Shown: positions 43,630 through 52,722 of the stretch, in pieces | Layout of the letters: each line of letters begins with the position of its first letter | Numbering within the stretch: the stretch's first letter is position 1 | Notes under the pieces: model-generated | What the model was told of the DNA's origin: nothing | Seen by the model: the letters and a program-made list of their open reading frames with translations, nothing else | Database searches by the model: none | Source of the DNA: Paenibacillus_G sp049942825 | GTDB lineage: Bacteria > Bacillota > Bacilli > Paenibacillales > NBRC-103111 | NCBI RefSeq assembly: GCF_049942825.1 | Contig: NZ_CP187970.1 | Span: forward strand, 1,550,001 to 1,614,000 | Direction: 5' to 3' | Length of the DNA stretch: 64,000 nucleotides | Position numbers and translations under genes: made by a program

Positions 43630-43961
43630 GCTTTGGGCGTTAGGTGGGTCGGGAAGGGGGTTTAAGCGGCAGCGCTCTTGTGTAAAAAAGGGTAGCAGGA
43701 GCGGCACCGGCACGGGTCGGGGCGGCAGCGCGGCTTCGAAGTGGAAAGATGACCTGGGACAACCACGTATCAACTTCCATGATTTGGGGTATATAAAAGC
43801 TAAGTACTTAACAGGCAGCAAAAACATTGCTATAATTCGACAAAAATCGACTCCATTAGATGAAATCTCTTACGAAATCTAATAATCTCCTAATAATTAG
43901 CTGAAACTTTCCGAAAGATTCCCGGATATAGTTATAAGTAATCAAGCAGGGGGTGAGTGAG
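43630..43961 (+). other. Intergenic leader of the PilZ-like gene
   Basis: About 330 bp without a supported gene; a 103-codon frame over this region lacks resemblance to anything and runs through the terminator. The last 120 bp are AT-rich and probably hold the promoter of the downstream gene. Confidence 0.4.
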
Positions 43962-44546
43962 ATGAAAGACATGCAACTTTTGCACAATGGTAAGGTGTAC
44001 CGCGGTCAAGTCTCATATGAGGGGAACGATCTGATGGAGGTATCCTGTACGGAACCGTCTTCGTTCGCCGGGGGAGAATCGGTGATCGCATTCAACTATA
44101 GAACGAAAGCGCAGATGAGAGTGCTTCGCGTCTCGCAGTCCAAACTGATTCTGGTGCCGGCCGATTCTGAACTCTTCCATATTCAAGCCGCCGGCAGCCA
44201 AATCTATGATGACATGTACCGCGATGAGGATAGAGTGTTCACGAGCTACAAGCTCAACACGTACGGCACGCTGATCGACGATTTCAAGACGATGGCCGTC
44301 CGTTTCACCAACGTCAGCCGTCTCGGCTTCGGATTCGAAGTCAACGATTTCTCCGTGAAAATGAACCATGTATTCGATACGATGATCATGTGCGATGAAG
44401 CGACGATTCATCCGAAGCTGATCGTCCGCTACGCCCACATCCAGGAAAAGACGATCCGCTACGGGGCCGAGATTCATTCCATCTCCGAGAAGGATCTGAG
44501 CAAGCTTCGTTACTATCTGGTGACCCAGCAGTTCCTGGCGAAGTAA
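43962..44546 (+). CDS. PilZ-like domain protein
   Basis: A 194-aa cytoplasmic protein. The N-terminal 90 residues look like a beta-barrel of the YcgR-N/PilZN type (QLLHNGKVYRGQVSYEGNDL), and the rest resembles a PilZ barrel (FKTMAVRFTNVSRLGFGFEV to IRYGAEIHSISEKDLSKL). The RxxxR and DxSxxG residues that bind cyclic di-GMP are not evident (only NVSRLGFGF), so it may be a non-binding PilZ. The ATG at 43962 follows GCAGGGGGTGAGTGAG; the GTG at 43953 is too close to that site. Confidence 0.6.
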   Translation: MKDMQLLHNGKVYRGQVSYEGNDLMEVSCTEPSSFAGGESVIAFNYRTKAQMRVLRVSQSKLILVPADSELFHIQAAGSQIYDDMYRDEDRVFTSYKLNTYGTLIDDFKTMAVRFTNVSRLGFGFEVNDFSVKMNHVFDTMIMCDEATIHPKLIVRYAHIQEKTIRYGAEIHSISEKDLSKLRYYLVTQQFLAK

Positions 44547-44666
44547 GCCGAACCGGCCTTTACCGCAGAAGCAGCAGCCTTGCTCACACCCTAGAACCTG
44601 CTTCTACGTACGGCTGGATTCAACTATGAAGACGAATATTTCCCTAAGACTTAGGCAGACATAAAC

Positions 44667-44706
44667 AAAGCCCGGACTGTTCGCAATTGCGAATGATCCG
44701 GGCTTT
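44667..44706. terminator. Bidirectional terminator between the PilZ-like gene and nagA
   Basis: AAAGCCCGGA and TCCGGGCTTT form a perfect 10-bp stem enclosing the palindrome TTCGCAATTGCGAA. It serves nagA on the minus strand, 53 bp after its stop, and may serve the PilZ-like gene too. Confidence 0.88.
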
Positions 44707-44758
44707 TCTATCGGAAGGGGCAGGGCAAGGGAGTAAGCCTCCGCGCCGGTGGGCGGAT

Positions 44759-45934
44759 TCAGCAAACGCGGCGTCCGCCGACCCATACCCGCTCGATCTC
44801 CAGGGATGGGGAGACGAGAAGCAGGTCGGCGGCTTTGCCGCCGGCAATGCTGCCGGTGTGCTCCGACAAGCCCAGCACCCGTGCCGGATTGCGGCTGGCG
44901 AGCAGGCTGGCCTCCTCAACGGAGAGGCCGATCCGCTCGACCATGAAACGAAGGGCATCGATCATCGTCAGCGTGCTGCCGGCCAGGTTGCCGCCTTCCT
45001 TGAGGCGGGCGACCCCGTCCTTCACGACGACGTCCTGGCCGCCCAGCATGTAGTCGCCGTCCCCGAGACCCGCGGCGGAGATCGCATCGGTGACGAGCAC
45101 GAGATTGCCCTGTCGCTTGGTCAGGGCGAGGAGCCGGACGCAGGCTTCATGCACATGGATGCCGTCAGCGATGACCTCCGCGGTGATCGCCTCGTTCGTC
45201 AGTACGGCGCCGACGACCCCGGGCTCGCGGTGGTGAAGGCCCTTCATGGCATTAAAGGTGTGTACCGCATGGCTCAGACCCTGCCGTACCGCCTCCTGGA
45301 TCTGGTCATAGGCTGCGTCCGTATGGCCGCAGGCGGCGACGATGCCGTGCTCGGCGAGCATCCGGATGAACGGTGCGGCTCCCTCGATCTCCGGAGCGAG
45401 TGTCAGCAGCCGAATCAGGCCCGGATAGGCGGAGATCCACTCCTCGAGCCATTCACTCTGCGCAGGAAGCATGAGCTTCGGGTCCTGGGCGCCGGCCAGC
45501 TTCGGATTGATGAACGGGCCTTCGAGATGCACGCCGGCAAGGCGGGCGAAGGGCATGCCCTTCTCGCGGAAAGCCTGCACGGCGTGCAGGGCCCGGGCGA
45601 TGTCTTCCCGGGATGCGGTCATCGTGGTGGCCAGCATGGTCGTCGTGCCGCGGCTGGCATGGAACCGTGTGATCTTGGTCAGGGAGTCCTCGGAAGCATC
45701 CATGAAATCCCCGCCGTATCCGCCGTGGACATGAACGTCGATGAAGCCGGGCAGCAGCCAGCTCCCCTGCGCATCGACGGTATCGGCCGGCTCGGGGTGC
45801 GCAGGCATGGAGCTCATGGGGCCGAAGGCGCCGATTGTGCCGTCCTGCAGCACCTCGAGGAAGCCGTCCGCTTCGGTGCTGTTCTCAGTGACGATGCGTG
45901 CGTGAACGATGCGCTGTGTGATCGCCTGACTCAT
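44759..45934 (-). CDS. nagA: N-acetylglucosamine-6-phosphate deacetylase
   Basis: A 391-aa amidohydrolase-fold enzyme that removes acetate from GlcNAc-6-phosphate, giving glucosamine-6-phosphate for NagB. Metal motif IDVHVHGGYGGDF (about residue 60), then VHLEGPFINPKLAGAQ with the family Glu, CGHTDAAYDQ, HTFNAMKGLHHREPG, and VTDAISAAGLGDGDY with the catalytic Asp. Length is typical. The ATG at 45934 overlaps the stop of nagB (ATGA), so they are coupled; a longer frame to 46009 is rejected for that reason. Confidence 0.95.
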   Translation of the reverse strand: MSQAITQRIVHARIVTENSTEADGFLEVLQDGTIGAFGPMSSMPAHPEPADTVDAQGSWLLPGFIDVHVHGGYGGDFMDASEDSLTKITRFHASRGTTTMLATTMTASREDIARALHAVQAFREKGMPFARLAGVHLEGPFINPKLAGAQDPKLMLPAQSEWLEEWISAYPGLIRLLTLAPEIEGAAPFIRMLAEHGIVAACGHTDAAYDQIQEAVRQGLSHAVHTFNAMKGLHHREPGVVGAVLTNEAITAEVIADGIHVHEACVRLLALTKRQGNLVLVTDAISAAGLGDGDYMLGGQDVVVKDGVARLKEGGNLAGSTLTMIDALRFMVERIGLSVEEASLLASRNPARVLGLSEHTGSIAGGKAADLLLVSPSLEIERVWVGGRRVC

Positions 45935-46659
45935 GACAGCAGGTTCCCCGCTTCCGAATCGAGCAGGACGACTACGTGCGGATGGGTCTGCAGCAGCGAA
46001 GCCGGACATTCGGTCGTGATCGGCCCCTGCAGCGCCCGCTTCACGATCTCCGCTTTGTCCTGGCCGCGCACGATCAGCAGGATGGTCTTCGCCTTCAGGA
46101 TGGTGCCCACGCCCATCGTGATCGCACGTGTCGGCACCTGGTCCGGGCGTTCGAAGAACCGGGCGTTCGCCAGTCTTGTCTGCTCCTGCAGCTCCACGAC
46201 ATGCGTGCCGCGCTCCAGCTCCTCATCCGGCTCGTTGAAGCCGATGTGGCCGTTATGGCCGAGGCCGAGCAGTTGCAGGTCGATCTGGCTGACTTCTTCC
46301 AGCAGGCTGTCATAGCGCAGGCATTCCGCCTCGGGGTCCGGAGCGGAGCCGTCCGGAATATGGCAGCGCTCCGGCGTTATATCCACATGGCTGAACAGGT
46401 GCTCCTGCATGAAGGTGTAATAGCTTGCCGGATGGCTGCGCTCGAGGCCGACGTACTCGTCCAGGTTGAAGGCCGAGGCTTTGGCGAACGACACGAGGCC
46501 CTGCCGGTACGTCTCGACGAGCTCCCGGTAGATGCCGACCGGGGTGCCGCCTGTAGCCAGGCCCAGGCAGGCCTTCGGATTCGTCTGGAGCAGGCCGGTG
46601 ATGATCCCCGCACCGGCTTTGTTCAGTTCGTCCTGCGAACGGAAAGTAAGAATATTCAT
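45931..46659 (-). CDS. nagB: Glucosamine-6-phosphate deaminase
   Basis: A 242-aa enzyme converting glucosamine-6-phosphate to fructose-6-phosphate and ammonia. Phosphate loop LATGGTPVGIYREL, catalytic Asp in FNLDEYVGL, and the GLGHNGHIGFNEPD segment with the catalytic His are intact. The ATG at 46659 follows AAGGGAGATGAACTT inside the end of the upstream regulator gene; an upstream frame extension is less likely. The length fits the short Bacillus-type NagB without the C-terminal allosteric extension of E. coli. Confidence 0.96.
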   Translation of the reverse strand: MNILTFRSQDELNKAGAGIITGLLQTNPKACLGLATGGTPVGIYRELVETYRQGLVSFAKASAFNLDEYVGLERSHPASYYTFMQEHLFSHVDITPERCHIPDGSAPDPEAECLRYDSLLEEVSQIDLQLLGLGHNGHIGFNEPDEELERGTHVVELQEQTRLANARFFERPDQVPTRAITMGVGTILKAKTILLIVRGQDKAEIVKRALQGPITTECPASLLQTHPHVVVLLDSEAGNLLS

Positions 46660-46663
46660 AAGT

Positions 46664-47524
46664 TCATCTCCCTTTTTCATTACGGAATTTGCGGACCTGC
46701 TGGAACGAAAGCTCCAGCTGCGGCACATAATCCTCGAATCCGGCGCTGACGAGGGCCGTGAACAGGATGTCGACCACGTGGAGCTGGGCGATGCGGGAGG
46801 CCATGTCTCCCCGGCGCATGCCTTCTTCCAGCGTCGAGGCGAAGAGCCGGATGTCCGCCGCAGTCGAGATGCGGTTCGCGCCGAACTTCGTCAGCGAGAT
46901 GGTGACGGCGCCGCGTTCCTTGGCACAGAGCAGGGCGTCATACGTCTCCACCGTCTCGCCGGAATAGGAGAAAGCGAAGGCGACGTCTTCCGGAGTGAGG
47001 CTGGAGGCGGAAGTGATCTGCATGTGGGAATCCGAGTAGTGCTGCGCCATCCGGCCGATCCGTACGAGCTTCTGGTGAAAATCAAGCGCAACCACGCCGG
47101 AGGTGGCGACGCCGTAGAGATCGATGCGGCGTGCGGACTGCAGCGCATCCACGGCCCGCTGCAGCTCCTGCAGATCAAGCTGCCGGGTCGTGTCGGCGAT
47201 GGAACGCAGGTGGTTCTTCTCGATCGCTTCCACGATGCTCGGCAGGGAGTTGCCGGCCACGATGTCCTGATAGGACGGCTTATCGGAAGGAGGCAGCACC
47301 ATCTCGGCGGCCAGCTTCATGCGGAAGTCGCTGTAGCCCTTGAAGAGCAGGTTCCTGCAGAAGCGGGAAACCGTTGCCGTGCTGGTGCCGGAGCGGCCGG
47401 CCAGCTCGGTGATGCTGAGGTGTACGGCCTCATGGGGATGGTCAAGCAGGAACTGTGCCAGCGTCTGCTCCTGCCGGTGCATGGCATGCTGACGGTCTCG
47501 TATGGACTGAAGGATGCTGGACAT
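46664..47524 (-). CDS. MurR/RpiR-family regulator of the nag operon
   Basis: A 286-aa regulator with an N-terminal HTH_6 domain (LSITELAGRSGTSTATVSRF) and a C-terminal SIS sugar-phosphate-binding domain (ARRIDLYGVATSGVVALDFH, then AFSYSGETVETYDA). It heads the operon with nagB and nagA. SIS-type regulators sense amino-sugar phosphates such as MurNAc-6-P or GlcN-6-P, in accord with control of cell-wall sugar recycling. The 4-bp gap to nagB shows coupled translation. The ribosome binding site before its ATG is weak (GGGTGAT). Confidence 0.92.
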   Translation of the reverse strand: MSSILQSIRDRQHAMHRQEQTLAQFLLDHPHEAVHLSITELAGRSGTSTATVSRFCRNLLFKGYSDFRMKLAAEMVLPPSDKPSYQDIVAGNSLPSIVEAIEKNHLRSIADTTRQLDLQELQRAVDALQSARRIDLYGVATSGVVALDFHQKLVRIGRMAQHYSDSHMQITSASSLTPEDVAFAFSYSGETVETYDALLCAKERGAVTISLTKFGANRISTAADIRLFASTLEEGMRRGDMASRIAQLHVVDILFTALVSAGFEDYVPQLELSFQQVRKFRNEKGR

Positions 47525-47602
47525 GGGATCACCCGTCTTGTGAAGGTTTTGTAAATTATTTTCTTAAATTATCTATAATAAACAAAAATATTTTTCATAA
47601 CT

Positions 47603-47631
47603 ATCATACTGCATCCTCATCCGGGAAGCAA
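47603..47631 (-). promoter_or_regulatory. Candidate promoter of the nag operon
   Basis: On the minus strand TTGCTT (47626-47631) and TATGAT (47603-47608) are 17 bp apart. Between it and the regulator gene lies an AT-rich segment (47550-47600) with AAATTATTTT/AAATTAT type repeats where a regulator may bind. Confidence 0.5.
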
Positions 47632-47849
47632 CAGGCAATCTTCATGATTTCCCGTGGCATGAAATTTTATGAAAATGGCTTCCGACCCCCACAAAACACT
47701 CAAATCGTCATTTCAAGCCTGCCGGGCTGGTAGTATAATAGAATCTGCCGCTTGGAAGAACGTGGAGCGACCGCAGGGTTCTCACACATCGAAGGGGAAG
47801 TGGACATCAATGCTGAGTGCTTCAGCGATAAAAGGAGGTTTTACCCGTT

Positions 47850-50800
47850 TTGAACTTGGCGGTACGGCAGGCGGGATGGAGGAGGACAGGCCGCGCGCTG
47901 CTTGCCCTGCTTCTGCTTGTGATGGGTCTGGTTTCCGGCTTGCAGCCGGCGCAGGCGCAGCCGGAGAATCTTAATTTCTCTGTTTCGCACGGTTACGAAA
48001 CTTACGCGTATTACGAGAATTACGAGGCGAGAAGCTCGGCTGCCGGAACCGGCACCCGGATGGAATTCCGGTTTGCCGTGGACCGGGAGCTGACGGAAGG
48101 CGACGAGATCCGAATCGATGTGCCTGAGGGGTTTACGATTGCTGAGGGACTCGATCAGCACTATACCTGGCTTTATTACTCCGAGGAAGAGACCGTAGAC
48201 GCCTCGGTTGATCTTGTCCGGGGCGAAGGGAGCGGCGGGACGATTACGCTGACGCTGAACCCGGGGGCCGTGGTGCCCGCAGGAGTATGGATTACTGCAG
48301 CCCTTACGCCTTACGGTGAGCCCTCGGTGTATCCGCTGACGAATCCTTGGCAGCCGGGCGACTACGAGTTCGGGCTTACCGTGAATACGAGTATCGGGCC
48401 GGTTACGAATACAGCGCTGTACACCGTAACCGATATGACACTTTCAGCTACAAGCACGCTGCCTGATGAGGAGAATGTAGGCTATCACTTTGATTTTACG
48501 GCCGGCAAGACGATTGGGGCGGAAGAGCTTCAGGTGCTGTTTCCCTTCTCGCAGATGCTGTACGGATTTAATGCTGAAGGTGTATCCGTTTATGCAGGAG
48601 ACAATGGGGAAAATCTCGTCGAATCAGCGTCACCGGATGGCAGTACGGTATATTTCCAGCTGAAGCAGGAAATCCCCACCGGCTCCCGGGTATCGGTCGA
48701 TTTTGCTCCGTCGGCCGGGATCCGCAATCCGATTACAGACTATGAACTGCGTTTTGGCATCTGGCTCGGCATGGGGAATCCTGAGGATCTGACCATGGGC
48801 CTGAAGCTTGAGGAACCCGGTGGTGGGGAAGAATCGTCTTCCATCGGCGGACTGAACTTTTATAATTATGGTCAAAGGGATCTGAACCCCTATGTGAACG
48901 ACCAGAACAATCTTGTGATGGAGTTCTACACGAATGAGGTGCTCGGGGAATCGGATACGATCGAGCTCAGGTACCCCTCCGAATACGGCTGGAATACGAC
49001 CGGGGCCGCTTATCAGATTTCCGTCAATTCCGGTGAAAACTGGGAGCTGACAGGTACCCGCGTGAACGGGCCGGACGGGCCGTCGATCGAGTTCCAGCTG
49101 CCGGCAGGCTTTGAAGCGAACCCGGGGGATACGTTGCAGCTCTTCCTGGGGCTTGCGAAGAATCCGCCGCTGGGCGATTCCTACACGTTCTTGGCGAGAA
49201 CTTCAGCGGAAGAAGCATGGGCGTACTTCTATGCCCCGGTGTATGACAAGACGGTCCGCGAGCTGGCGGTTACGGCAGGCAATGACGCTGCAGGCGCACA
49301 GCAGGTGCCTTATACGTTTGCTTTTGGTGCTCCGTATAAAAATAATCCGGTGTTGGTTCTCAGAACCGGTGAGGTAACCATTGCCTCCAGTGAAAGCTAC
49401 GATACCACCGTGCAGCTTGTGTTTCCTCTAGGCTACACGATGAATCCGGATCTTTCGGCAGCGGATGTTTCTGTCCGACTGGAAGGTTGGGAGGGAGAAA
49501 GGGTCATCGAGCCGACCCGCGCCGCTGTGAGCGTAGGCGATGGCGGTGAGCGCATCGTCGAGGTGGATATCCCTTCGTGGGAGATGCCTTCACTGACACC
49601 GGTGGAAATCACGTTGAAGGAGTCTGCGGGTATTGTCAATCCGGCTGTGAGCGGGGCTTACGTGCTGAAAGCTCAGCTGGACGATGACATGGAATCCGCA
49701 GCTTATGAGATCGTCCTCCGCGAAGCAGGGGAAGAGCCGGTAGACACGACGATCTTGGATGTAAAAGAATCGGAGACATCTCTGCCGCTTAGCTCGTCGG
49801 GCAATGAATACACACTGCAGGTACCTTACGCATCAAGCGGCCCCGTGAAGGTGCTTGTGGAACTGAACGATGCACGTGCGGTGCTGACGGCCGTGGCGGA
49901 TGAAGGCACGGTGGCTCGGGTAACGTACGGCCGTGAATCGGAAGGCCCCGTCTATTCCGTGCAGTTCGACGGACTGGCCGAAGGCCGGAACACGGCCCGC
50001 GTTGTGGTAAGCGGGGATCCGGCAGATCCGCATGAGTACCTGATCGTCATCGAGCGTGCGGTCCAGCCGGTCGATACGACGTTCCTCAGCGTAAAAGAGT
50101 CGGAAACGTATCTGCCGCTTAGCTACTCGGGCAATGAATACAGCCTGCAGGTACCTTACGCATCAAGCGGCCCCGTAAAGGTGCTGGTGGAGTTGAACGA
50201 TGCACGTGCAGTTCTGATGGCCGCGGCGGATGAAGGCACGGTGGCTCGGGTAGCGTACGGCCGTGAATCGGAAGGCCCCGTCTATTCCGTGCAGTTCGAC
50301 GGACTGGCCGAAGGCCGGAACACGGCCCGCGTTGTGGTAAGCGGGGATCCGGCAGATCCGCATGAGTACCTGATCGTCATCCAGCGAGCGGTCCAGCCGG
50401 TCGATACGACGTTCCTCAGCGTAAAAGAGTCGGAAACGTATCTGCCGCTTAGCTCGTCGGGCAATGAATACAGCCTGGAGGTACCTTACGCATCAAGCGG
50501 CCCCGTGAAGGTGCTTGTGGAACTGAACGATGCACGTGCGGTGCTGACGGCCGTGGCGGATGAAGGCACGGTGGCTCGGGTAGCGTACGGCCGTGAATCG
50601 GAAGGCCCCGTCTATTCCGTGCAGTTCGACGGACTGGCCGAAGGCCGGAACACGGCACGCGTTGTGGTAAGCGGGGATTCGGCAGATCCGCATGAGTACC
50701 TGATCGTTATCGAGCGTGCGGCAAGGCCATCTTCCGTGCCGCTTAACGGTACGCCTTATCCGCTCACGGCGGCGCACCCCGTCGCTGTGTTTGCGGAGGG

Positions 50801-51494
50801 TGCGGTGACACTCGATTTTACCGGAAGCACCTTCTCTGATGGCGCTTATGTGAAGGCATGGGAGGAACCGTCTTCGGCCGGCAGCACCGGCCTGAAGGCG
50901 CTTAGCAAAGTGGTCCGGTTTGAAATCTTCGGGGTCACGGCAGCTGCCGGACAAACGGCGAAGCTCACCCTTCAGGCAGCAATCGGAAAGGCCAATAAGT
51001 CCGCTGGCGTCTTCGCGAACACCGGCAGCGGATGGATCTATCAGCGTTCCGGCCTAGTAAGCGATGGCGGGGCTGTGCTGCCTCTGTCCGCTGAGCCTGC
51101 CGGTAGTATGTACGGAGTCTTCGAGGCGGACCGCACCACGGTCAAAATGAAGCTCGGTAAACCGGCGGGCGGTACGCGGGAACTGACGCTCACCTCCGAG
51201 GACGGAGCGGAGATCTATTATCAGGTCGACGGTCTAGGCTACCAGCCGTATAACGCGGCCCAGAAGCCCCTCGTGAAGGCAGGGCAGAAGGTGACAGCCT
51301 ATGCCAAAGCGGTGAACCGCATCGACGGCGAACCCCGGGAATTGACCGTTCCGAATATCCCGGTCATCGGCAAAGCCGAGGATGTGCTGAAAGAGCTGAA
51401 GAACGGGCAAGATTTCAACGGAGACGGCTCGTTCGACGGTAGTGACGTTGTCGATTACCTTAATCTGATCGAGCCCTACCGGGCCAAGCCTTAG
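47850..51494 (+). CDS. Large secreted modular protein with three identical-type repeats
   Basis: A 1214-aa exported protein. The start is TTG at 47850 behind AAAGGAGG; an in-frame TAA at 47829 rules out earlier starts. The signal peptide is ALLALLLLVMGLVSGLQPAQAQ. Residues 40-630 hold beta-sandwich surface modules. Residues 631-960 are three 110-aa repeats (VDTTFLSVKESETYLPLSSS...), resembling cadherin-like beta-sandwich modules. The end has a chitobiase-C-like module (GAEIYYQVDGLGYQPYNAAQ) and a single dockerin/EF-hand-like loop DFNGDGSFDGSDVVDYLNLI. No enzyme domain or LPXTG/SLH anchor is seen, so it may be secreted or bind the wall otherwise. Confidence 0.85.
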   Translation: MNLAVRQAGWRRTGRALLALLLLVMGLVSGLQPAQAQPENLNFSVSHGYETYAYYENYEARSSAAGTGTRMEFRFAVDRELTEGDEIRIDVPEGFTIAEGLDQHYTWLYYSEEETVDASVDLVRGEGSGGTITLTLNPGAVVPAGVWITAALTPYGEPSVYPLTNPWQPGDYEFGLTVNTSIGPVTNTALYTVTDMTLSATSTLPDEENVGYHFDFTAGKTIGAEELQVLFPFSQMLYGFNAEGVSVYAGDNGENLVESASPDGSTVYFQLKQEIPTGSRVSVDFAPSAGIRNPITDYELRFGIWLGMGNPEDLTMGLKLEEPGGGEESSSIGGLNFYNYGQRDLNPYVNDQNNLVMEFYTNEVLGESDTIELRYPSEYGWNTTGAAYQISVNSGENWELTGTRVNGPDGPSIEFQLPAGFEANPGDTLQLFLGLAKNPPLGDSYTFLARTSAEEAWAYFYAPVYDKTVRELAVTAGNDAAGAQQVPYTFAFGAPYKNNPVLVLRTGEVTIASSESYDTTVQLVFPLGYTMNPDLSAADVSVRLEGWEGERVIEPTRAAVSVGDGGERIVEVDIPSWEMPSLTPVEITLKESAGIVNPAVSGAYVLKAQLDDDMESAAYEIVLREAGEEPVDTTILDVKESETSLPLSSSGNEYTLQVPYASSGPVKVLVELNDARAVLTAVADEGTVARVTYGRESEGPVYSVQFDGLAEGRNTARVVVSGDPADPHEYLIVIERAVQPVDTTFLSVKESETYLPLSYSGNEYSLQVPYASSGPVKVLVELNDARAVLMAAADEGTVARVAYGRESEGPVYSVQFDGLAEGRNTARVVVSGDPADPHEYLIVIQRAVQPVDTTFLSVKESETYLPLSSSGNEYSLEVPYASSGPVKVLVELNDARAVLTAVADEGTVARVAYGRESEGPVYSVQFDGLAEGRNTARVVVSGDSADPHEYLIVIERAARPSSVPLNGTPYPLTAAHPVAVFAEGAVTLDFTGSTFSDGAYVKAWEEPSSAGSTGLKALSKVVRFEIFGVTAAAGQTAKLTLQAAIGKANKSAGVFANTGSGWIYQRSGLVSDGGAVLPLSAEPAGSMYGVFEADRTTVKMKLGKPAGGTRELTLTSEDGAEIYYQVDGLGYQPYNAAQKPLVKAGQKVTAYAKAVNRIDGEPRELTVPNIPVIGKAEDVLKELKNGQDFNGDGSFDGSDVVDYLNLIEPYRAKP
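49740..50729 (+). repeat. Three near-identical 330-bp tandem repeats
   Basis: Units at 49740-50069, 50070-50399 and 50400-50729 differ by only a handful of bases each, for example GTGCTGACGG versus GTTCTGATGG at 50210-50220. Each encodes one 110-aa module. Such identity at silent sites points to recent duplication or gene conversion and makes copy number unstable. Confidence 0.93.
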
Positions 51495-51540
51495 CCGAAT
51501 ACCGAGCCGTCCCAACGGATAAATCCAGTCCAGTTAGCAA

Positions 51541-51586
51541 AAGAAGACCGTATCCCCGAAGCATTATAGGGGATACGGTCTTCTTC
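51541..51586. terminator. Bidirectional terminator between the repeat protein and mtnA
   Basis: GAAGACCGTATCCCC and GGGGATACGGTCTTC are a perfect 15-bp inverted repeat with an 11-nt loop, followed by TTC on one strand and CTTTTGC on the other. Confidence 0.88.
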
Positions 51587-51598
51587 ATTCACCGGCTG

Positions 51599-52678
51599 CT
51601 ACTCGAACAGCTTCTTGAGGTTCTCCGCATACGGTGCGCGCACAACGCCTTTCTCCGTGATGATCGCCGTCACATACTCGTTTGGCGTCACGTCGAAGGC
51701 GGGGTTATACACCTTCACGCCGGCCGGAGCCGTACGCTTGCCGAAGCCCTGGGTGATCTCGTCCTCATGGCGCTCCTCGATCGGAATATCCGCGCCGGTC
51801 GGCGTATTCAGGTCGATCGTCGACATCGGGCAGGCCACGTAGAACGGAATGCCGTGCGCTTTGGCCAGAACGGCGACGCTGTACGTGCCGATCTTGTTGG
51901 CGACGTCGCCGTTGGCGGCAACCCGGTCCGTGCCGACGATGACGGCCTGGACCCAGCCCTTCGCCATGACGGCGCCGGCCATGTTGTCGCAGATCAAGGT
52001 CACGTCGACGCCGGCCTGCTGGAGCTCGAACGCCGTCAGGCGGGCACCCTGCAGTACGGGCCGCGTCTCATCGGCGAACACCTTGAGGGCGATGCCCTTC
52101 TCCTGCGCCAGGTACATCGGCGCCAGGGCCGTTCCGTAGCGGGCCGTCGCAAGGCCTCCCGCGTTGCAGTGCGTCAGGACGCCCATGCCGTCCTGGAACA
52201 GCTCCAGCGCGTGCTCGCCGATCAGGCGGCAGGTCTCTACGTCCTCCGCCTGGATGGCGCGGGCTTCGTCCAGCAGCAGCTCCTTGGCTGTCTCGACAGA
52301 CGTATCGCTCTCCTCGCCCAGCAGCGCCTGAGCCCGGGCACGCATCCGGTCGAGCGCCCAGAACAGGTTCACGGCCGTCGGACGCGAGGTAGCGAGGTAG
52401 TCGCACTGCCGGCCCGCTTCGGCCAGCAGTTCTTCCCGGCTGCCATTCACGCCGCGAATGCCGAGATAGACACCGAACGCCGCGGCGATACCGATGGCGG
52501 GGGCCCCCCGCACGGCCAGCTGCTTGATAGCGTCCCATACCTGCTCGGAGGTGGTCAGCTCAAGGTATACGATCTCGTCCGGAAGCAGACGCTGGTCGAG
52601 CAGATCCAGACGGTCCTCCAGGGAGTTCCAACGGACCGATTGAAGCCAGTCGGCGGTTTCTTTGTTTTGTTCAGTCAT
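51599..52678 (-). CDS. mtnA: Methylthioribose-1-phosphate isomerase
   Basis: A 359-aa enzyme of methionine salvage that isomerises 5-methylthioribose-1-phosphate to methylthioribulose-1-phosphate. Family segments: AIKQLAVRGAPAIGIAAAFG, SRPTAVNLFWALDRM, LTHCNAGGLATARYGTAL with the catalytic Cys, and VIVGTDRVAANGDVANKIGT with the catalytic Asp. The ATG at 52678 follows GAGGAGTGAGAGTCACC; a GTG 12 bp earlier leaves no spacing. Downstream of mtnK with a 44-bp gap, in the usual mtnK-mtnA order. Confidence 0.96.
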   Translation of the reverse strand: MTEQNKETADWLQSVRWNSLEDRLDLLDQRLLPDEIVYLELTTSEQVWDAIKQLAVRGAPAIGIAAAFGVYLGIRGVNGSREELLAEAGRQCDYLATSRPTAVNLFWALDRMRARAQALLGEESDTSVETAKELLLDEARAIQAEDVETCRLIGEHALELFQDGMGVLTHCNAGGLATARYGTALAPMYLAQEKGIALKVFADETRPVLQGARLTAFELQQAGVDVTLICDNMAGAVMAKGWVQAVIVGTDRVAANGDVANKIGTYSVAVLAKAHGIPFYVACPMSTIDLNTPTGADIPIEERHEDEITQGFGKRTAPAGVKVYNPAFDVTPNEYVTAIITEKGVVRAPYAENLKKLFE

Positions 52679-52722
52679 GGTGACTCTCACTCCTCTTGCT
52701 TGCTGTAGTAGGCAGTTCTCTT

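Noticed and set aside
47669..47974. A 101-codon frame overlapping the start of the repeat protein
   Set aside because: It lacks a ribosome binding site and runs against the signal-peptide frame of the real gene.
49833..50954. Repeated minus-strand frames of about 66 codons
   Set aside because: They are shadows of the 330-bp repeats of the plus-strand gene and occur once per repeat for that reason.
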